Positions 11,241-21,675 are shown, counted from the stretch's first letter. The stretch is 64,000 nucleotides of DNA from Pterois miles (GCA_947000775.1 CAMQGK010000416.1:1184001-1248000), one strand, 5' to 3'. Notes: generated by a model from the letters alone, not told the origin. Made by a program: numbers and translations.

Positions 11241-11589
11241 CTGCTTCCAGTTGACTATCCGCTTGTGTTGACTCCAGGAAGGTGAAGAAGAGTTTGCTTG
11301 TAAAATGTACAGCTGTGGCCATTTGGAATGATTGCTTGGCTCCAGGTGGGCTCCTGGTATACAGTAGCTGCTTGCAGCATTGTTAGAGGCTGGTGTCCGT
11401 TTTGTCGGGGCTTGTGCCTGTTCTGGGCACGGAGTATCAGTCTGGCTGCTGAGGATGACATGCTCATCAGTCTGCCCTGAAGCCCCCTCCTCCGCTGCTG
11501 ACCAGAGTGCTGTGTGTTTGTTTCATCTATGTTTATTAATATTGAACATGTCGCATGTCCAAATTGGACCATAGCAAAGCTGTCTTGAA

Positions 11590-11796
11590 TTACAATGCCT
11601 TAAAAGAGGAAGATTCCAGTGGCTCAAAGGGACCCTTCACGAAGGTCTTGAGCACCAATGGCAGTTCCCACTGTGGGGAGGAGGCATGCATCACTGGGCG
11701 TTGCCTCCTGACCCCCTGCAAAAACCAGTCAGTCAGGCCAAACACCAGTCTGTCACCAAAACCTTTGTGGCAGGAAGAAATGTATGCTGCATACAC
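11590..11796 (-). pseudogene. DIRS tyrosine-recombinase N-terminal fragment
   Basis: The 68-residue frame reads MYAAYISSCHKGFGDRLV, then LQGVRRQRPVMHASSPQW and FEPLESSSFKAL. These words belong to the start of the recombinase domain of DIRS elements in fish (CHKGFGDR, GVRRQRP, SPQW, PFEPLE). The frame then breaks; the downstream catalytic part (Arg...His-x-x-Arg...Tyr) is not recognisable in 11255-11589. The protein would cut and rejoin DNA to integrate the circular cDNA. Here it is a remnant. Confidence 0.65.
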
Positions 11797-12059
11797 TTTA
11801 ATAGTGGCATGTGTGGCATCTATCTATCAAACACTGCAAAAGGGAGAGCCTCAACTGCCCCAACTGCACAGGGCAGGCAGTGGTGAATCCTGCTCTTGCC
11901 ACCTGGGTAGTCTGCACAACCAGTAAAGACAATCCAGTCTTCCTCAGCCTGTCCCTCTCAGGACCAAACCTGGAGAGGATGGCCCAGAGTGGGTGGCATA
12001 CCTACTGCACCTGTCATCTTCATCATCTGAGCCGTGCTGGAAAGGTGTAAAGTAGCTTC

Positions 12060-12440
12060 CTTGGCCTGCTGTGCCAGGAAGAACCATAGCAAGCAGTGGG
12101 TGTTGCCTCTATGGACAAACAGATCTACTTCCTCTTTCCTGAACCAGGACCAAATATGCTTCACCACCTCTGCCTGAAGCCCACACTTGTCTGAAATGGG
12201 GTCATCTTTTGACATGAGGTTGGCACCTCTGTTCTCCAGTCCTGGACTCTGGAGAGACAACAGGTGCTCTGAGGCTCACAACTGAATTTCTCCACTGTGG
12301 GACCAATAAAGGAATATCTTATCTTAACCACAGCTCTCCACCATCCCCAACAGGGCAGTGGACCGAACTCCACCCTGCCTGTTCATATAAGCCACTGTGG
12401 TGCGGTTGTTGGTGTTGACCATTATGTGCATCCCCAAGGG
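12060..12440 (-). pseudogene. DIRS RNase H-like / linker region fragment
   Basis: Read on the minus strand, about 12440-12340 gives HIMVNTNNRTTVAYMNRQGG, a decayed form of the RTDNTTVVxYINRQGG segment of DIRS RNase H. After the inserted LINE tail the reading resumes at about 12260 with LQSPGLENRGANLMS, then VVKHIWSWFRKEEVDLFV and NTHCLLWFFL. These match the 'GxxNxxADxLSR' and 'EVDLFAS..NTHC' blocks that follow in DIRS. Frames differ on the two sides of the insertion. Confidence 0.6.
12286..12331 (+). mobile_element. LINE/SINE 3' tail inserted inside DIRS
   Basis: About 46 bases reading GAATTTCTCCACTGTGGGAC, then CAATAAAGGAATATCTTATC. This is the same 3' tail carried by the LINE copies at 17305 and 47915 and by the SINEs at 8507 and 59799. 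Only the tail is present, so this is an extreme 5' truncation. It interrupts the DIRS RNase H region and is therefore younger than that element. Confidence 0.75.
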
Positions 12441-12562
12441 CCTGAAGTGCCATTCATTCCCCATTTCCTTTTAGAGCAACTTCAACATTAAATTATCTGT
12501 CCTTTAAATCAGTGATGAACCGATTGCCCGGCTGAACCAGTTCCAGTAGCTGCAGTTCCAGC

Positions 12563-12835
12563 TTACTGAATGTAATGCTGCCCTTCTGTATGCTGTATGC
12601 ATTGGTATAGGACACAGAGATCCAAAATTGGTCTGATCTCTTTCGTCTTCTTGGGAACCAGGACGACAGACATAGCCTGCTTCTGTAACAAGGTCTGGAT
12701 CTCTGCTGAGAGGTAATCTATCTCCTCCTGGGAAGAAAAATTCACCCCCTTGACCCCCATGAACGGAGGAGGAACACTGTAGAACTGGAGAGAATAACCC
12801 AGTCTCAGCATCCTGTCCATCCATTCTATTAACAT
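12563..12835 (-). pseudogene. DIRS reverse-transcriptase N-terminal fragment
   Basis: A 90-codon frame contains LGYSLQFYSVPPPFMGVKGV, then EIDYLSAEIQTLLQKQAM, VVLVPKKTKEIRPILDLCVL. The GYxLQF...PPPF, LxxEIxxLLxKxA and PKK...RPILDLxVLN blocks are the fingers of DIRS-type reverse transcriptase. The palm domain with the catalytic aspartates (YxDD) is absent: the sequence runs directly from this frame to RNase H-like sequence. It would have copied element RNA into DNA. Confidence 0.7.
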
Positions 12836-13175
12836 ACAGTTATGTCGTCATTCCCTGTAAAACTATGTTAGAGGACGAGTGACCAGCTGTGGTGCAGCTG
12901 CTAGAAAGATGTCATATCTTGTCTCATGTCTCTCCAGTGCTGGACTTTCTGGACGGAAACGGAAGGCTGGCCCATGGGGGGTCGACACTGAGAGGGCCAA
13001 GCCGGCAATGAAGTCCTTGAACATACCACCGGCACGCCTGCAGCAGCAGACATCCTGTCGCTGTGTTTCATCCATCCTGTGTGGAGATTGGGGTGAGAGA
13101 GCATATAAATGGCCGAACCAGTGATGAGGTCCGTGAACCCATCGCCACTATCACTAGGTAAATCACCATTCACTG

Positions 13176-13744
13176 AAGAGAAAAGAAATGTCTTCTATGC
13201 TGTATGTATATACCTAGTATCCAGTATACTTATATACTACATACAGTATATATTTATATACTGAGTTGCACAATTATTCAAGTAGGCACTTCCTGATTTG
13301 TTGGTTCCGCTTATGCAGATTTTGCATTTTAACTGTTTTGAAATGTATTTGTGCAATAGCATTGTTGAATAAAAACCTACCATCCTGCTGGTACCTGACT
13401 ATTCCTAAAAATGTGTATTTTAAGTTTTTTATATAAATGAATGATAAAAAGCACCATTTTGACCGACTATGGCCATACATGGTCATATTGACTCCACATA
13501 TTTTTGCACCATTCTTTTTTCAACTTTTGCATGGTAAATTTTGCATTTGGGTTGCTAAGCAACGTCCATTGTTCGTGTCACTTTGCTAGCAGTCTCTAGT
13601 TCTATTTCTATGCTAATTTGCTCTCCAGATACACATTTATTGATTAGATTGGCTGTTCAAACAACAAATGTTGAGTTTGTTAGAGTTTGTGTGTTATTGT
13701 TTTTTATACAACCTAAGTTGAGGATGAAGTGAAATGTGACTGCT
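13176..13744. other. No gene; possible piggyBac 5' flank
   Basis: AT-rich at 13195-13260, with several TATA-like words. 13400-13740 may be the 5' untranslated part of the piggyBac element that follows, but I found no terminal repeat to prove it. Confidence 0.35.
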
Positions 13745-14500
13745 GCCATCGCTTTGGAGATGCTTCAGAACTTGAACAGCGACATTTCTGATCAAGGGAA
13801 TCTATCAGAGGTGGAAAGTGACAGTGACCTGGGTCAGGAAAACTCTTCATACAGTTTCTCTCTCAGCAGAGAGTGATTCAGAGTCCATACCGAGGAAAAA
13901 AGAGGCAGCCACTTTCCCCGGAGACTATGGATCCAGATGTTCCATTCACAGCTGATGTTCCAGGTGAGCTCCGCTGTCCTCGGGACACTGGGGTTGTCCC
14001 CCTGTGCAAAGAGCAGAGCTGTTCCACACAAAGGTGCTGAAATGTGCTGATGCAACACTCACCGTCTACCAGGGAAAGCTGGAGGGCTGAAGGCAAAGCC
14101 AGAGTCAGTGACGTACTACAACGACACAAAGCACGGAGTGCATGTCTTGGATCAGATGGCAAGGCAGCACACGTAGATGGCCAATGGCTGTCTTTTATAA
14201 CATCCTCGACCTGGCAAGGATCAATGCCTACATCCTCTTCAAGCAGTGCACCGGCAGCAAACTACCCCAGAGGGAGTTCATGCAGCAACTGTCAGAGGAG
14301 CTGAAAGTGGAGTTCATGGGGGGAAAAAGGGCAGCATGGCAGTTGGCACAAGGTCCTGGTCAGCAGCAGAAGCAAGCACTGCAGCAGACACCAAACTCAG
14401 TGCCACGTTCGAAGAAGCTGCAACCAGAAAAAAAAAAAAGAAAAATCCCATGACACCTGGTGCAAATGTGTGGAAACTATGTGAGAAGGAGAGGTGACTA
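13745..14500 (+). pseudogene. piggyBac-type transposase, internally deleted
   Basis: The left part (13745-13850) reads ALEMLQNLNSDISDQGNLSE, then VESDSDLGQENSS, an acidic N-terminus typical of piggyBac transposases. The right part gives ADATLTVYQGK, then KPESVTYYNDTKHG, VHVLDQMARQH and, after a frameshift near 14170, RRWPMAVFYNILDLARINAY (frame 14142-14453). A degenerate cysteine-rich tail follows at about 14440-14490. The central catalytic domain is missing. In the GVD..DQ motif the first Asp reads His. The enzyme would excise and insert DNA at TTAA; this copy is dead. Terminal repeats were not found. Confidence 0.65.
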
Positions 14501-15084
14501 TGACGTTTAAAAAATCAAGCACGCTACTGATGCACTATTTAAGCATCATCGGAACCATTGCTTTAACATAATACATACAATTCATATTGTATAATTGTTT
14601 TAATGTTCTATAGCCTAAAAATAATTCTTGGCTCTTTCTTTTGTTTTAGATAGCTTCTTTCCAGTTTTATTGATTTTTTTCTATCATAAATGTGTTATAA
14701 TATATGTTAAAATAGAATGTTTCACAATCAAATATATAGATATTTTAAAATTTTCTTTATTGTTCTGAGTTATGTTGAATGAATTTCTCTTAAGAAAAAT
14801 AGTGGTGTGAATGACTATATGCAATAATTATGGTTTACTATAAGTGATGATATAAATTTTGATAAATGCATAACTAAACTTGTTCAAATGTATATTTTTG
14901 AGTTTTTAAATATGTCCTAATACAATAAATGCATTCATCTCTCAATCTGTTATTTATCATGAGAGATTATAAAATTTGGAATCAAGTGGTCAAAAGCAAT
15001 TCTTACCTCTAGTGTTCAGCAACATAAAACTGCAACGTTCACATGCAAAATCATCAGTTTGAAACTCACAGCTCACAATTAATC
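14501..15084. other. AT-rich, no gene
   Basis: Strongly AT-rich sequence with no open frame of note. It may include the 3' flank of the piggyBac remnant. Confidence 0.45.
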
Positions 15085-15195
15085 CTACAACATACTGAAT
15101 GTGTGTGTGACTGAGTGAATGAGAGGTAAATTGCAAAGTGCTTTGTCCAGTAGGGTAGAAAAGAGCTATATAGATGCGGTCCGTTCATCATTAGG
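15085..15195 (+). repeat. Short interspersed repeat fragment
   Basis: Contains GAGTGAATGAGAGGTAAATT, then AAAGTGCTTTGTCCAG, TAGAAAAGAGCTATATAGAT and GGTCCGTTCATC. This is a decayed form of a common fish repeat ending 'AAAGCGCTATATAAATNCAGTCCATTTA', by memory. Confidence 0.45.
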
Positions 15196-15936
15196 CATTT
15201 ACAACTGATATGATGCAGGTCAGATCCAAAACCAGCAGGTGATATAACATTGAAGAGAGACACAGGGCCACTACACCACCTACACTCTGCACCTGCTGAG
15301 CGTTTCCCGTCCAGTAAGAGCACCTCCTCCTTTCCCTGCTCCTTTTCCTCCCTCCCTCCCTCTGCTCCTCCTTTTCTCAACCCAGAAATGTGTGAGACTC
15401 TAATCTGCTGTGATGCCACAAGGGGCAGCAGAGGTGCACGCTACGATACCTGCAGCTTCACCTTTCTTTGTCTTAAATATCAGAAGAAAGACAGAATCAA
15501 ACAAGCATCGAGTGAGATGCAAAATGAAGAGAGAGAAAAGACAAAGCATGACAGAAACACAGATATGTATTAGGGCAGAAATAATCAAACAAAGGCCTAA
15601 ATACAAACAACAAACCAACAAGAGAGGAGAACAAATAGAAATCAATGTGGAAGAACCAAAAAGCTGAAGCAAACAAAAGCAAACAAAATCTGAAAAAAAA
15701 AACATTTAAAAGAAAGACAATGAAAGACAAAGCATGGAATAGACAATAAGAAAAGCAAATCCAACAAAGACAAACACAAAGAAAAAATGCAAAGAAAACA
15801 AACTGTCAGAAAAAAATACGGCAAAACAATTCTAAAAGATAGATTACAAGAAAGTTGTTTTTTTCCCATCGAGCAGAAACAGTATAACATACATGTGTGT
15901 GATACATATTTATAACAATTTATAACATTTCTCTCT

Positions 15937-15938
<2 letters not shown>
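15196..15938. other. No gene; A-rich, T-poor stretch at 15470-15830
   Basis: After a pyrimidine-rich part (15310-15375), about 350 bases are dominated by A with few T on the plus strand (repeated AAAGACAA and AACAAAC words). The minus-strand frames here, rich in Phe, Leu, Cys and Ser, are that composition translated. I see no gene. Confidence 0.5.
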
Positions 15939-15973
<35 letters not shown>

Positions 15974-16065
15974 GTTAACATACATAAACACTTATTTGTC
16001 ATCATGCACATAAACCCTAACAGTGATACCTGTGTTATCAGCTCTGGCTGCCACCCAACATTCCC

Positions 16066-16101
<36 letters not shown>
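15939..16101. repeat. Two (CA)n microsatellites, 100 bases apart
   Basis: Uninterrupted CA runs at 15941-15968 and 16069-16101 flank about 100 bases of ordinary sequence. Open frames across them are artefacts. Confidence 0.9.
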
Positions 16102-16103
<2 letters not shown>

Positions 16104-16954
16104 TGTGGACTGTGCCCACCTGTCACGCTCACTCTAACTGAGCCTGATCACAGCAGCAGAGGGGCAGGGATCAGCACAAGTCAGACACAACACTCGGCTA
16201 TTAGTGATGTAAAGATTTAGCGTGCGGCAGCAGGATGGTGTATGATTCAAAATAAACTACAGAGGTGTGTGTTCATGGTAACGAAGGAACATGTCACCCA
16301 GTGCAACAGTGTGGCTCACTGGTGTGTCTGTAATAGATCTGGAAAACAATAGAGCTCAATGGAACAGAGGAAGAAGAGATATCAGGCTCTGATAAACTGA
16401 TCAGTACATGGTTTGGACTTGCTCATGGGATTTGTTGAAAATAAGAAAATGTACAATATTACCAGACTCATCTTTTGAATACTGAACTAGACTTGGCATG
16501 AATAATTTTGAGGTAGATTTATATTATATTGCAGATTAAGTGCTTGATTTGAATGTAATCTTTCATACTTGGACATGATGATGTTGGAGTCCTTTCTTGC
16601 TGTGAACTACAGTATGTTTTGTATAATGTTCATGTTATAGTAAGTCCTAGGTAACCTTACACTGTGTATGTCAGCTCTTCCTGTTTGTAAAATATATCAT
16701 AAACTTTACCATATATAGTCATATTTCACCAAGCATGGTCATCCAATTATATTTGTCCTACATAATTGGGTGTCTTTGGTTCTTTTTCATAATGGTTCCT
16801 TGATTTTCCAAGCTTTTCATACTCTTTTGTTCAAGGGATACTGCTGAATTATTAACAAAAACTTACATAACATTTTCTATTTACATTCAGGGGGCTACTT
16901 AGTGGTTTACAACATCTCCATACATTTGGTCTTTCCAGTCCTTCACTTCACCAA
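16102..16954. other. No gene recognised
   Basis: Unique-looking sequence with no open frame longer than about 65 codons and no repeat I recognise. Confidence 0.45.
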
Positions 16955-17225
16955 AGTGCCAGACAGGAAATGCCATTAGCTGCATCAGCCATCAAGTTGC
17001 ATCCTTAATGTGATGGATAGCCAGACAACTGACAAAAGACAAAAGCTAATCCATTATTCTTCCCATTGCTGCATTATGACTAACAGTATGATTACGCAGG
17101 GTTGATCTCAGCCTCTGAAGCCCCTGCAATGTAAGGTGAATTAAACAATGAAGGCTAGTGGTGAGCAAAACAACATCCACAGTGACTTCTGAATGGCCTT
17201 CAGGTCATTGCAAGGGTGACAGAAA
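16955..17225. promoter_or_regulatory. Candidate conserved noncoding block (weak)
   Basis: Complex repeat-free sequence. Words visible include CATTAGCTGCATCAGCC, CTAATCCATTATTC, GCTGCATTATGACTAACAG, GATTACGCAGG and GAATTAAACAATG, which contain TAAT/ATTA homeodomain cores and an AACAAT SOX core. No reading frame. Low confidence because only cross-species alignment can show constraint. Confidence 0.2.
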
Positions 17226-17304
17226 CTTTATAAGCCATGTTTTACACTTACAATCACTATTTACCTTAAAGACAGTGGTAGTGGGGCAGCACAGCTCAAC
17301 ATAT

Positions 17305-17645
17305 AATAAGATAAGATAAGATAAGATAAGATAAGATATTCCTTTATTAGTCCCACTTAGTCCCAGTCCCAGTGGGAAAATTTACCCATTACAGCAGCAA
17401 GTGGATAGTGCAATAGAAGATAAGCATAGATTTAAAAACAATATTCATACAAATAAAAACATAATAATTTAGTATATACATAATAGAAAAAGAAAAGAAC
17501 AATAAGAAAAATAAAAATACAGCCAGAAGTATGTCCATTTATATCAATAAATAATTGTCCGGTTCCTATAATTCAAGCAGATGACATAGTTGCACATGAG
17601 TCCTTATTGCACGTATGTCCGGTGAGTTTGTTGTGACAGTTGTTC
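17305..17645 (-). mobile_element. LINE 3' end, 5'-truncated, with (GATAA)n tail
   Basis: Plus strand: seven ATAAG units (17305-17339), then ATATTCCTTTATTAGTCCCA. A stretch follows that aligns throughout with 47915-48180 (GTGGATAGTGCAATA, GCATAGATTTA, TATCAATAAATAATTGTCC, GAGTCCTTATTGCAC, GTTTGTTGTGA). On the minus strand this is the 3' untranslated region of the same non-LTR element, ending in a TTATC tail. Coding sequence is absent, so truncation is severe. Confidence 0.75.
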
Positions 17646-17659
17646 ATTTTGTGAAGAAA

Positions 17660-18115
17660 ACACCAAATTTTAAAAAAGGAAAAACAACCCATGTAGAGTA
17701 GAAGTGCTCACCATCCAAAAGTTTTTTATCCCCAGTCACAGCACAGCCTTTTCTTTGGTGTTTCTCAAGGTGTTGGTGTCTTAATGTCGTATTTTGGAGT
17801 GATTATTGATCATTTTTATCAATTTTCAAGTTGTAAAAAATGGTTAAAGTTAGCATCAAATCTGTGTAACAAATGGTATCAACCCCAAAATTGCTGCAAC
17901 AACTTATGAGACACAAGTGAGCGCGAGAATGACCATCATATACTTCTATCAGAATGTTCTAAGCCCTTGTACAATTCATTATTTATTTTAATTAACCTGA
18001 CTAATCTACAATGTTCCCCACTTCTGTGTAACATCTACTGCTGACCTGCTCTCTCCCCCCCAGCACCCCCCACCCAACACAAAAAGACGACAAAAATGAG
18101 CCTTTGAAACAGATC
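17660..18115 (+). mobile_element. TTAA-ended DNA-transposon family A, copy 1 (decayed)
   Basis: Shares GAAGTGCTCACCATCCAA, CTCAAGGTGTTGGTGTCTTA, AAATCTGTGTAACAAA, then CACTTCTGTGTAACATCT and CTGACCTGCTCTCTCCCCC with copies at 25800-26620 and 33300-34383. The right end is degraded here. Copy 3 ends GGATCTCAGAGGGTTAA, which resembles a piggyBac-type terminus next to TTAA. Confidence 0.45.
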
Positions 18116-18782
18116 GGCAAGTAGACAAAGTTAAAAGAACGCGTCACCCTCAAAATGATCATTTGTATACGAGTCATTCAATTCTTCATGAAAACTTTTT
18201 ATTTTCTTTGCATGCCTCAACAGAGAAAGTAAATGTGATCTGGGTTTAAAAACAGCAGAACTATATTAAAACTTCCATTTACAGACTTTCACACAGCTTG
18301 CACATTATAATCCAAGTTTATCAAGTCGTATTCGTACTCACACATGAGCAGGCGCTACTCATCCGTGCAAGTCCAGATGAGGCCAAAGTGTTTTAAGTAG
18401 GGTTTTAGCGAATACCTGTGTTGGAGTCTGTAAACAGATGTTTCATATAACTTTACTGTACTGCTGTTTTGCTATTACTGAGAACTGTGGATTTTTTTTT
18501 ACAGCTAGTAAAACTGTTTGTGTTCATATGACTGATTTTTGTTATAGGCAGACTCGATATATTGTGAACCTTGACATTATTTTCTGTCATTTGTACGCCT
18601 CATTTGTACGCCTTCAAATTATATTTGAACCACATACTTAAATATCTCAGTAAACAATAATGGTTCAACTGTATTTGAACCCCACCTTTATCCTGTAAGT
18701 AATCAGCAGAACTCAAATCTCTGAGCATGTTTCTCAACAGCGAGATCAACGTTATATAATTAGTTTTAAAAAAAAAAAAAAA
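18116..18782. other. No gene recognised
   Basis: Ordinary sequence with an A13 run at about 18768-18781 next to the Tc1 end. Nothing assignable. Confidence 0.4.
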
Positions 18783-20273
18783 TACACTGCTGAAAAAATA
18801 TAAGGGAGCTCTTGAATCCCATAGCAGATCTGTATGAAAAAAAATATTCAAGTTGAAAGTCTTGACTGTTGTACTCTATATAATTTGTTGAGCACACAAT
18901 GACATAACAGTCAATGGAAAAATTAAAACACTGAAATTACAGGCTGACTTCACTAGTGTGAATGTGACTCATTAGTGTGTTTGGCCCTCGCGTGTCTGTA
19001 CGCACTTCTGACAGCGTCTGGGCTCCTGATGAGTCGGCAGATGGTGTCCCGGGGGATCTCTTCCCAGACCTGGATCAGGGCATCAGTGATCTCCTGGACA
19101 GTCTTTGATGGTATTTGGTGGTGTTGGATGCGCCAATACATAGTGTCCCATAGGTGCACAGTTGGATTCAGGTCAGGGGAACGTGAGGTCCAGTCAGTGG
19201 CATCAATGCTTTTGTCATGCAGGAACTGTCTACACACTCTGGTCACATGAGGCCGGGCATTGTCCTGCACCAGGAGGAACCCAGGGCCCACTGCACCAGC
19301 ACAAGGTCTGAAAATCACTCTGAGGATTACATCCTGGTATCTAACAGCAGTCAGGGTACCATTGGCTATAACATGGAGGTCTGTACAACCCTCCAAGGAT
19401 ATACATCCCCAGACCATCATTGACCCATCTCCGAACAGGTCATGCTGGATGATGTTACAGACAGCATAGTATTCACCATGGCGTCTCCAGACTCTTCCAC
19501 ACCTGTCACATGTGCTCAATGTGAACCTGCTGTCATCTGTGAAGAGAACAGAGCGCCAATGGTGGACCTGCCAGTTCTGGTGTTCTCTGGCGAATGCCAA
19601 TTGAGCTGCACGGTGCTGGGCTGTGAGCACAGGTCCCACTAGAGGACACTGGGCCCTCATGCCACCCTCATGGAGTCTGTTTCTGACAATTTGGTTAGAA
19701 ACATGCACACCAGTAGCCTGCTGGAGGTCATCTTGTAGGGCTCTGGCAGTGCATCTCCTGTTCCTCCTCGCACAAAGGAGCAGATACCGGTCCTGCTGCT
19801 GAGTTGATGTCCTTCTGTGGTCCTGTCCAGCACTTGTGTAGTGGTCGTTCTCCTGGTATCTCCTCCATGCTCTTGAGACTGTGCTGGTGAGACACAACAA
19901 ACCTTCTTGCGACTGCAGGTATGGATGTGCCATTCTGGAGGAGCTGGACTACCTCTACAACCTGACTGGCTGCAGGTATCACCTCCTGCTACAAGTATTA
20001 CAAGGACACTAGCAGAACACAAAACTAGAGAAGAATCAGTCAGGAAGGATCAGGAGAGACCAACAGTCTGGCCACCACATATAAAACCATTCCCTCTTTG
20101 GGGGTTGTCTTACTGTTGCCTCTCCATTGCACTCCACTTTCTTTTACACAAAACCAGGAGAAAGTGATTCACAATCACTTGTGCTTCCTAAATGGACAGA
20201 TTGATATCCCCGAAGATTAACTGACTTGGTGTGGGATGATTAAGAGTTCCTTTCATTTTTTTTGAGCAGTGTA
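18783..20273 (-). mobile_element. Tc1-like transposon, nearly full length
   Basis: About 1.49 kb, ending in TA at both sides. The left end reads TACACTGCTGAAAAAATATA, continuing to GAGCTCTTGAATCCCA. The complement of the right end reads TACACTGCTCAAAAAAAATG, continuing to GAACTCTTAATCATCCCA. These are imperfect terminal inverted repeats of roughly 40 bases. The transposase lies on the minus strand inside. TA target site, repeat length and protein place it in Tc1/mariner, in a family common in fish. Both ends survive, so it could in principle be moved by a related transposase, but its own enzyme is broken. Confidence 0.88.
18953..19982 (-). pseudogene. Tc1-like transposase pseudogene
   Basis: The main 326-codon frame (18953-19933) carries VSRAWRRYQENDHYTSAGQ, RNRLHEGGMRAQ, LTAQHRAAQLAFAREHQNWQ, then the catalytic segments LFTDDSRF, LLVQDNARPH and SPDLNPTVHLWD. 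The N-terminal helix-turn-helix (VVQLLQNGTSIPAVARRFVV) lies in another frame at 19860-19982, so there is a frameshift near residue 45. In the DD34E triad the glutamate of NPIEHxWD reads valine (GAG to GTG). The C-terminal PRRC...QTREGQTH end is also out of frame (about 18970-19020). Three independent lesions show it is inactive. Nothing suggests domestication. Confidence 0.88.
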
Positions 20274-20718
20274 GTATAAGGTGATTCAGATTTAGATTTT
20301 TTTTTCAAAAAAAAAAAAAAAAAAAAAGCAAAGCACATATAATATATTTGAGTTGTCTTTTTCATCTCAATCAGACTTGATTTCTGGTCAGATTTCAAGC
20401 AGAAAAATTGCAAACATTGTTGAAGGAATTTGTTAGGGTGGTGTAAAGACTGTGTGATGCATATTTTGGCATCCCATCAAAAACCCCACATCTCATTTCC
20501 TCTCCCCCCTCACTGTCAATCTAAATTACTTCACTTTTCCCATCACTCCTCCAGCTCACACTCTGTCCATTCTCATTTTCTTCTTCTTTTCCTCCACCAG
20601 TGATCATAGTTTGCCATCCAACCCTTTTCTTTTTCAACCCCACCCTCCTCCAATGTCTGACGCCCCCACTCAACTTATTGTCTTACAGGCTCACCACGGA
20701 GAACTCCGCTAAACCCAG

Positions 20719-20721
<3 letters not shown>
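20274..20721. other. No gene; A19 run and pyrimidine-rich tract
   Basis: A long A run sits at 20308-20326. From 20490 to 20680 the plus strand is C/T-rich. TTGTCTTACAG at about 20678-20688 resembles a splice acceptor, but the open stretch after it runs into a CA microsatellite within 35 bases, so I do not call an exon. Confidence 0.45.

Positions 20722-20757
<36 letters not shown>
20722..20757. repeat. (CA)n microsatellite
   Basis: Uninterrupted CA run, followed by a shorter imperfect CA stretch to about 20770. Confidence 0.95.
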
Positions 20758-20758
<1 letters not shown>

Positions 20759-20775
20759 CACACACACACACTCAC

Positions 20776-21327
20776 ATTTAGTCAGAGAGCCACAGTCCCC
20801 TCCCCTCCTCCATGATGGAATGGGATTGGCTCCCACTGTCACAGTGTGTGATTGCAACCTCCGTTTGACCTGCTGGGGATATATGGCGTCCCCGGGTTAT
20901 CTACATAATGCACAGGGAGAGAGGTGGAGGAAGTCATCTGAGAACAAGAGAGGAGGGTGAGGAGGGGTCAAAGAGAGAAAGAGAAGGCTGGATGAAAAGA
21001 TATTGCTGGGAACAGAGTTGGATTAGATAGACAATAGTGTTGGCTAAATGACAGGGGCAAATGTTGCTGTTTATTGGAATACATGTCTGTGTGTGTGAGA
21101 TAGATTTTCAATGACAACAAAATGTTCCTTGCATCTAAACTATATTTGTAATTGCATGAAAATATCTCTTTATCGTGTGTGTGCATGCATTCATGAGTGT
21201 TGTGTGTTGATGTCTACACTCGGTGCTTTCCTTTCAGGCAATTAAACTCTCACTGAGAAGGATGTAATAGCTTCGTCAGCCCAAGGAATAACAAAAAGGC
21301 CAGTGCTCTGCTTAGCATAATTGCAAA

Positions 21328-21329
<2 letters not shown>
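20776..21329. other. No gene recognised
   Basis: Mixed sequence; 20880-20950 (GGGGATATATGGCGTCCCCG) is complex but unassigned. A small minus frame at 20968-21186 has no recognisable content. Confidence 0.4.

Positions 21330-21365
<36 letters not shown>
21330..21365. repeat. (TA)n microsatellite
   Basis: About 18 uninterrupted TA units. Confidence 0.95.
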
Positions 21366-21368
<3 letters not shown>

Positions 21369-21609
21369 CAAGTGACTTGGAAAGTGTGAGCTGAGCTACC
21401 AGTTCCTCTACATTAAATGAAGCTTCACTACTCTAAAGGTGGTACCCTCCAGAGAAATGTAGCATGCTAAGCATGTCAGCATGTAAGAAGCATTTTTTTA
21501 GATTAAACCAACTTCATTCAAAATCAATGCTATAAATAGAAAATATAATATACACATATATATAGACCCAATGTAATAATATGTTAGGTTTAATATAATA
21601 TAATATAAT

Positions 21610-21611
<2 letters not shown>

Positions 21612-21675
<64 letters not shown>
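21612..21675. repeat. (AAT)n microsatellite
   Basis: About 21 AAT units, preceded by an imperfect TAATA stretch from 21590. Confidence 0.95.

Larger units (their letters stand above)
11241..13175 (-). mobile_element. DIRS-like tyrosine-recombinase retrotransposon, degenerate
   Basis: On the minus strand the order is reverse-transcriptase N-terminal region (12563-12835), RNase H-like region (about 12340-12440 and 12060-12260) and tyrosine-recombinase N-terminal part (11590-11796). That is the DIRS order, and it explains the run of short overlapping frames here. The reverse-transcriptase catalytic core is missing between about 12563 and 12440. Frameshifts separate the parts, and a 46-base LINE tail has been inserted at 12286-12331. 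Terminal repeats are not visible, so outer limits are approximate. Frames at 12863-13173 may be upstream polyprotein, but I cannot assign them. It cannot be active. Confidence 0.65.

Noticed and set aside
12504..12824. 106-codon minus frame as a separate gene
   Set aside because: Alternative frame of the DIRS reverse-transcriptase fragment.
18953..19933. Functional or domesticated transposase gene
   Set aside because: N- and C-termini are in other frames and the catalytic glutamate is valine. Intact transposon ends argue for an ordinary dead copy.
20678..20722. Exon after the acceptor-like TTGTCTTACAG
   Set aside because: Only about 35 bases before a CA microsatellite, no donor, no known peptide.
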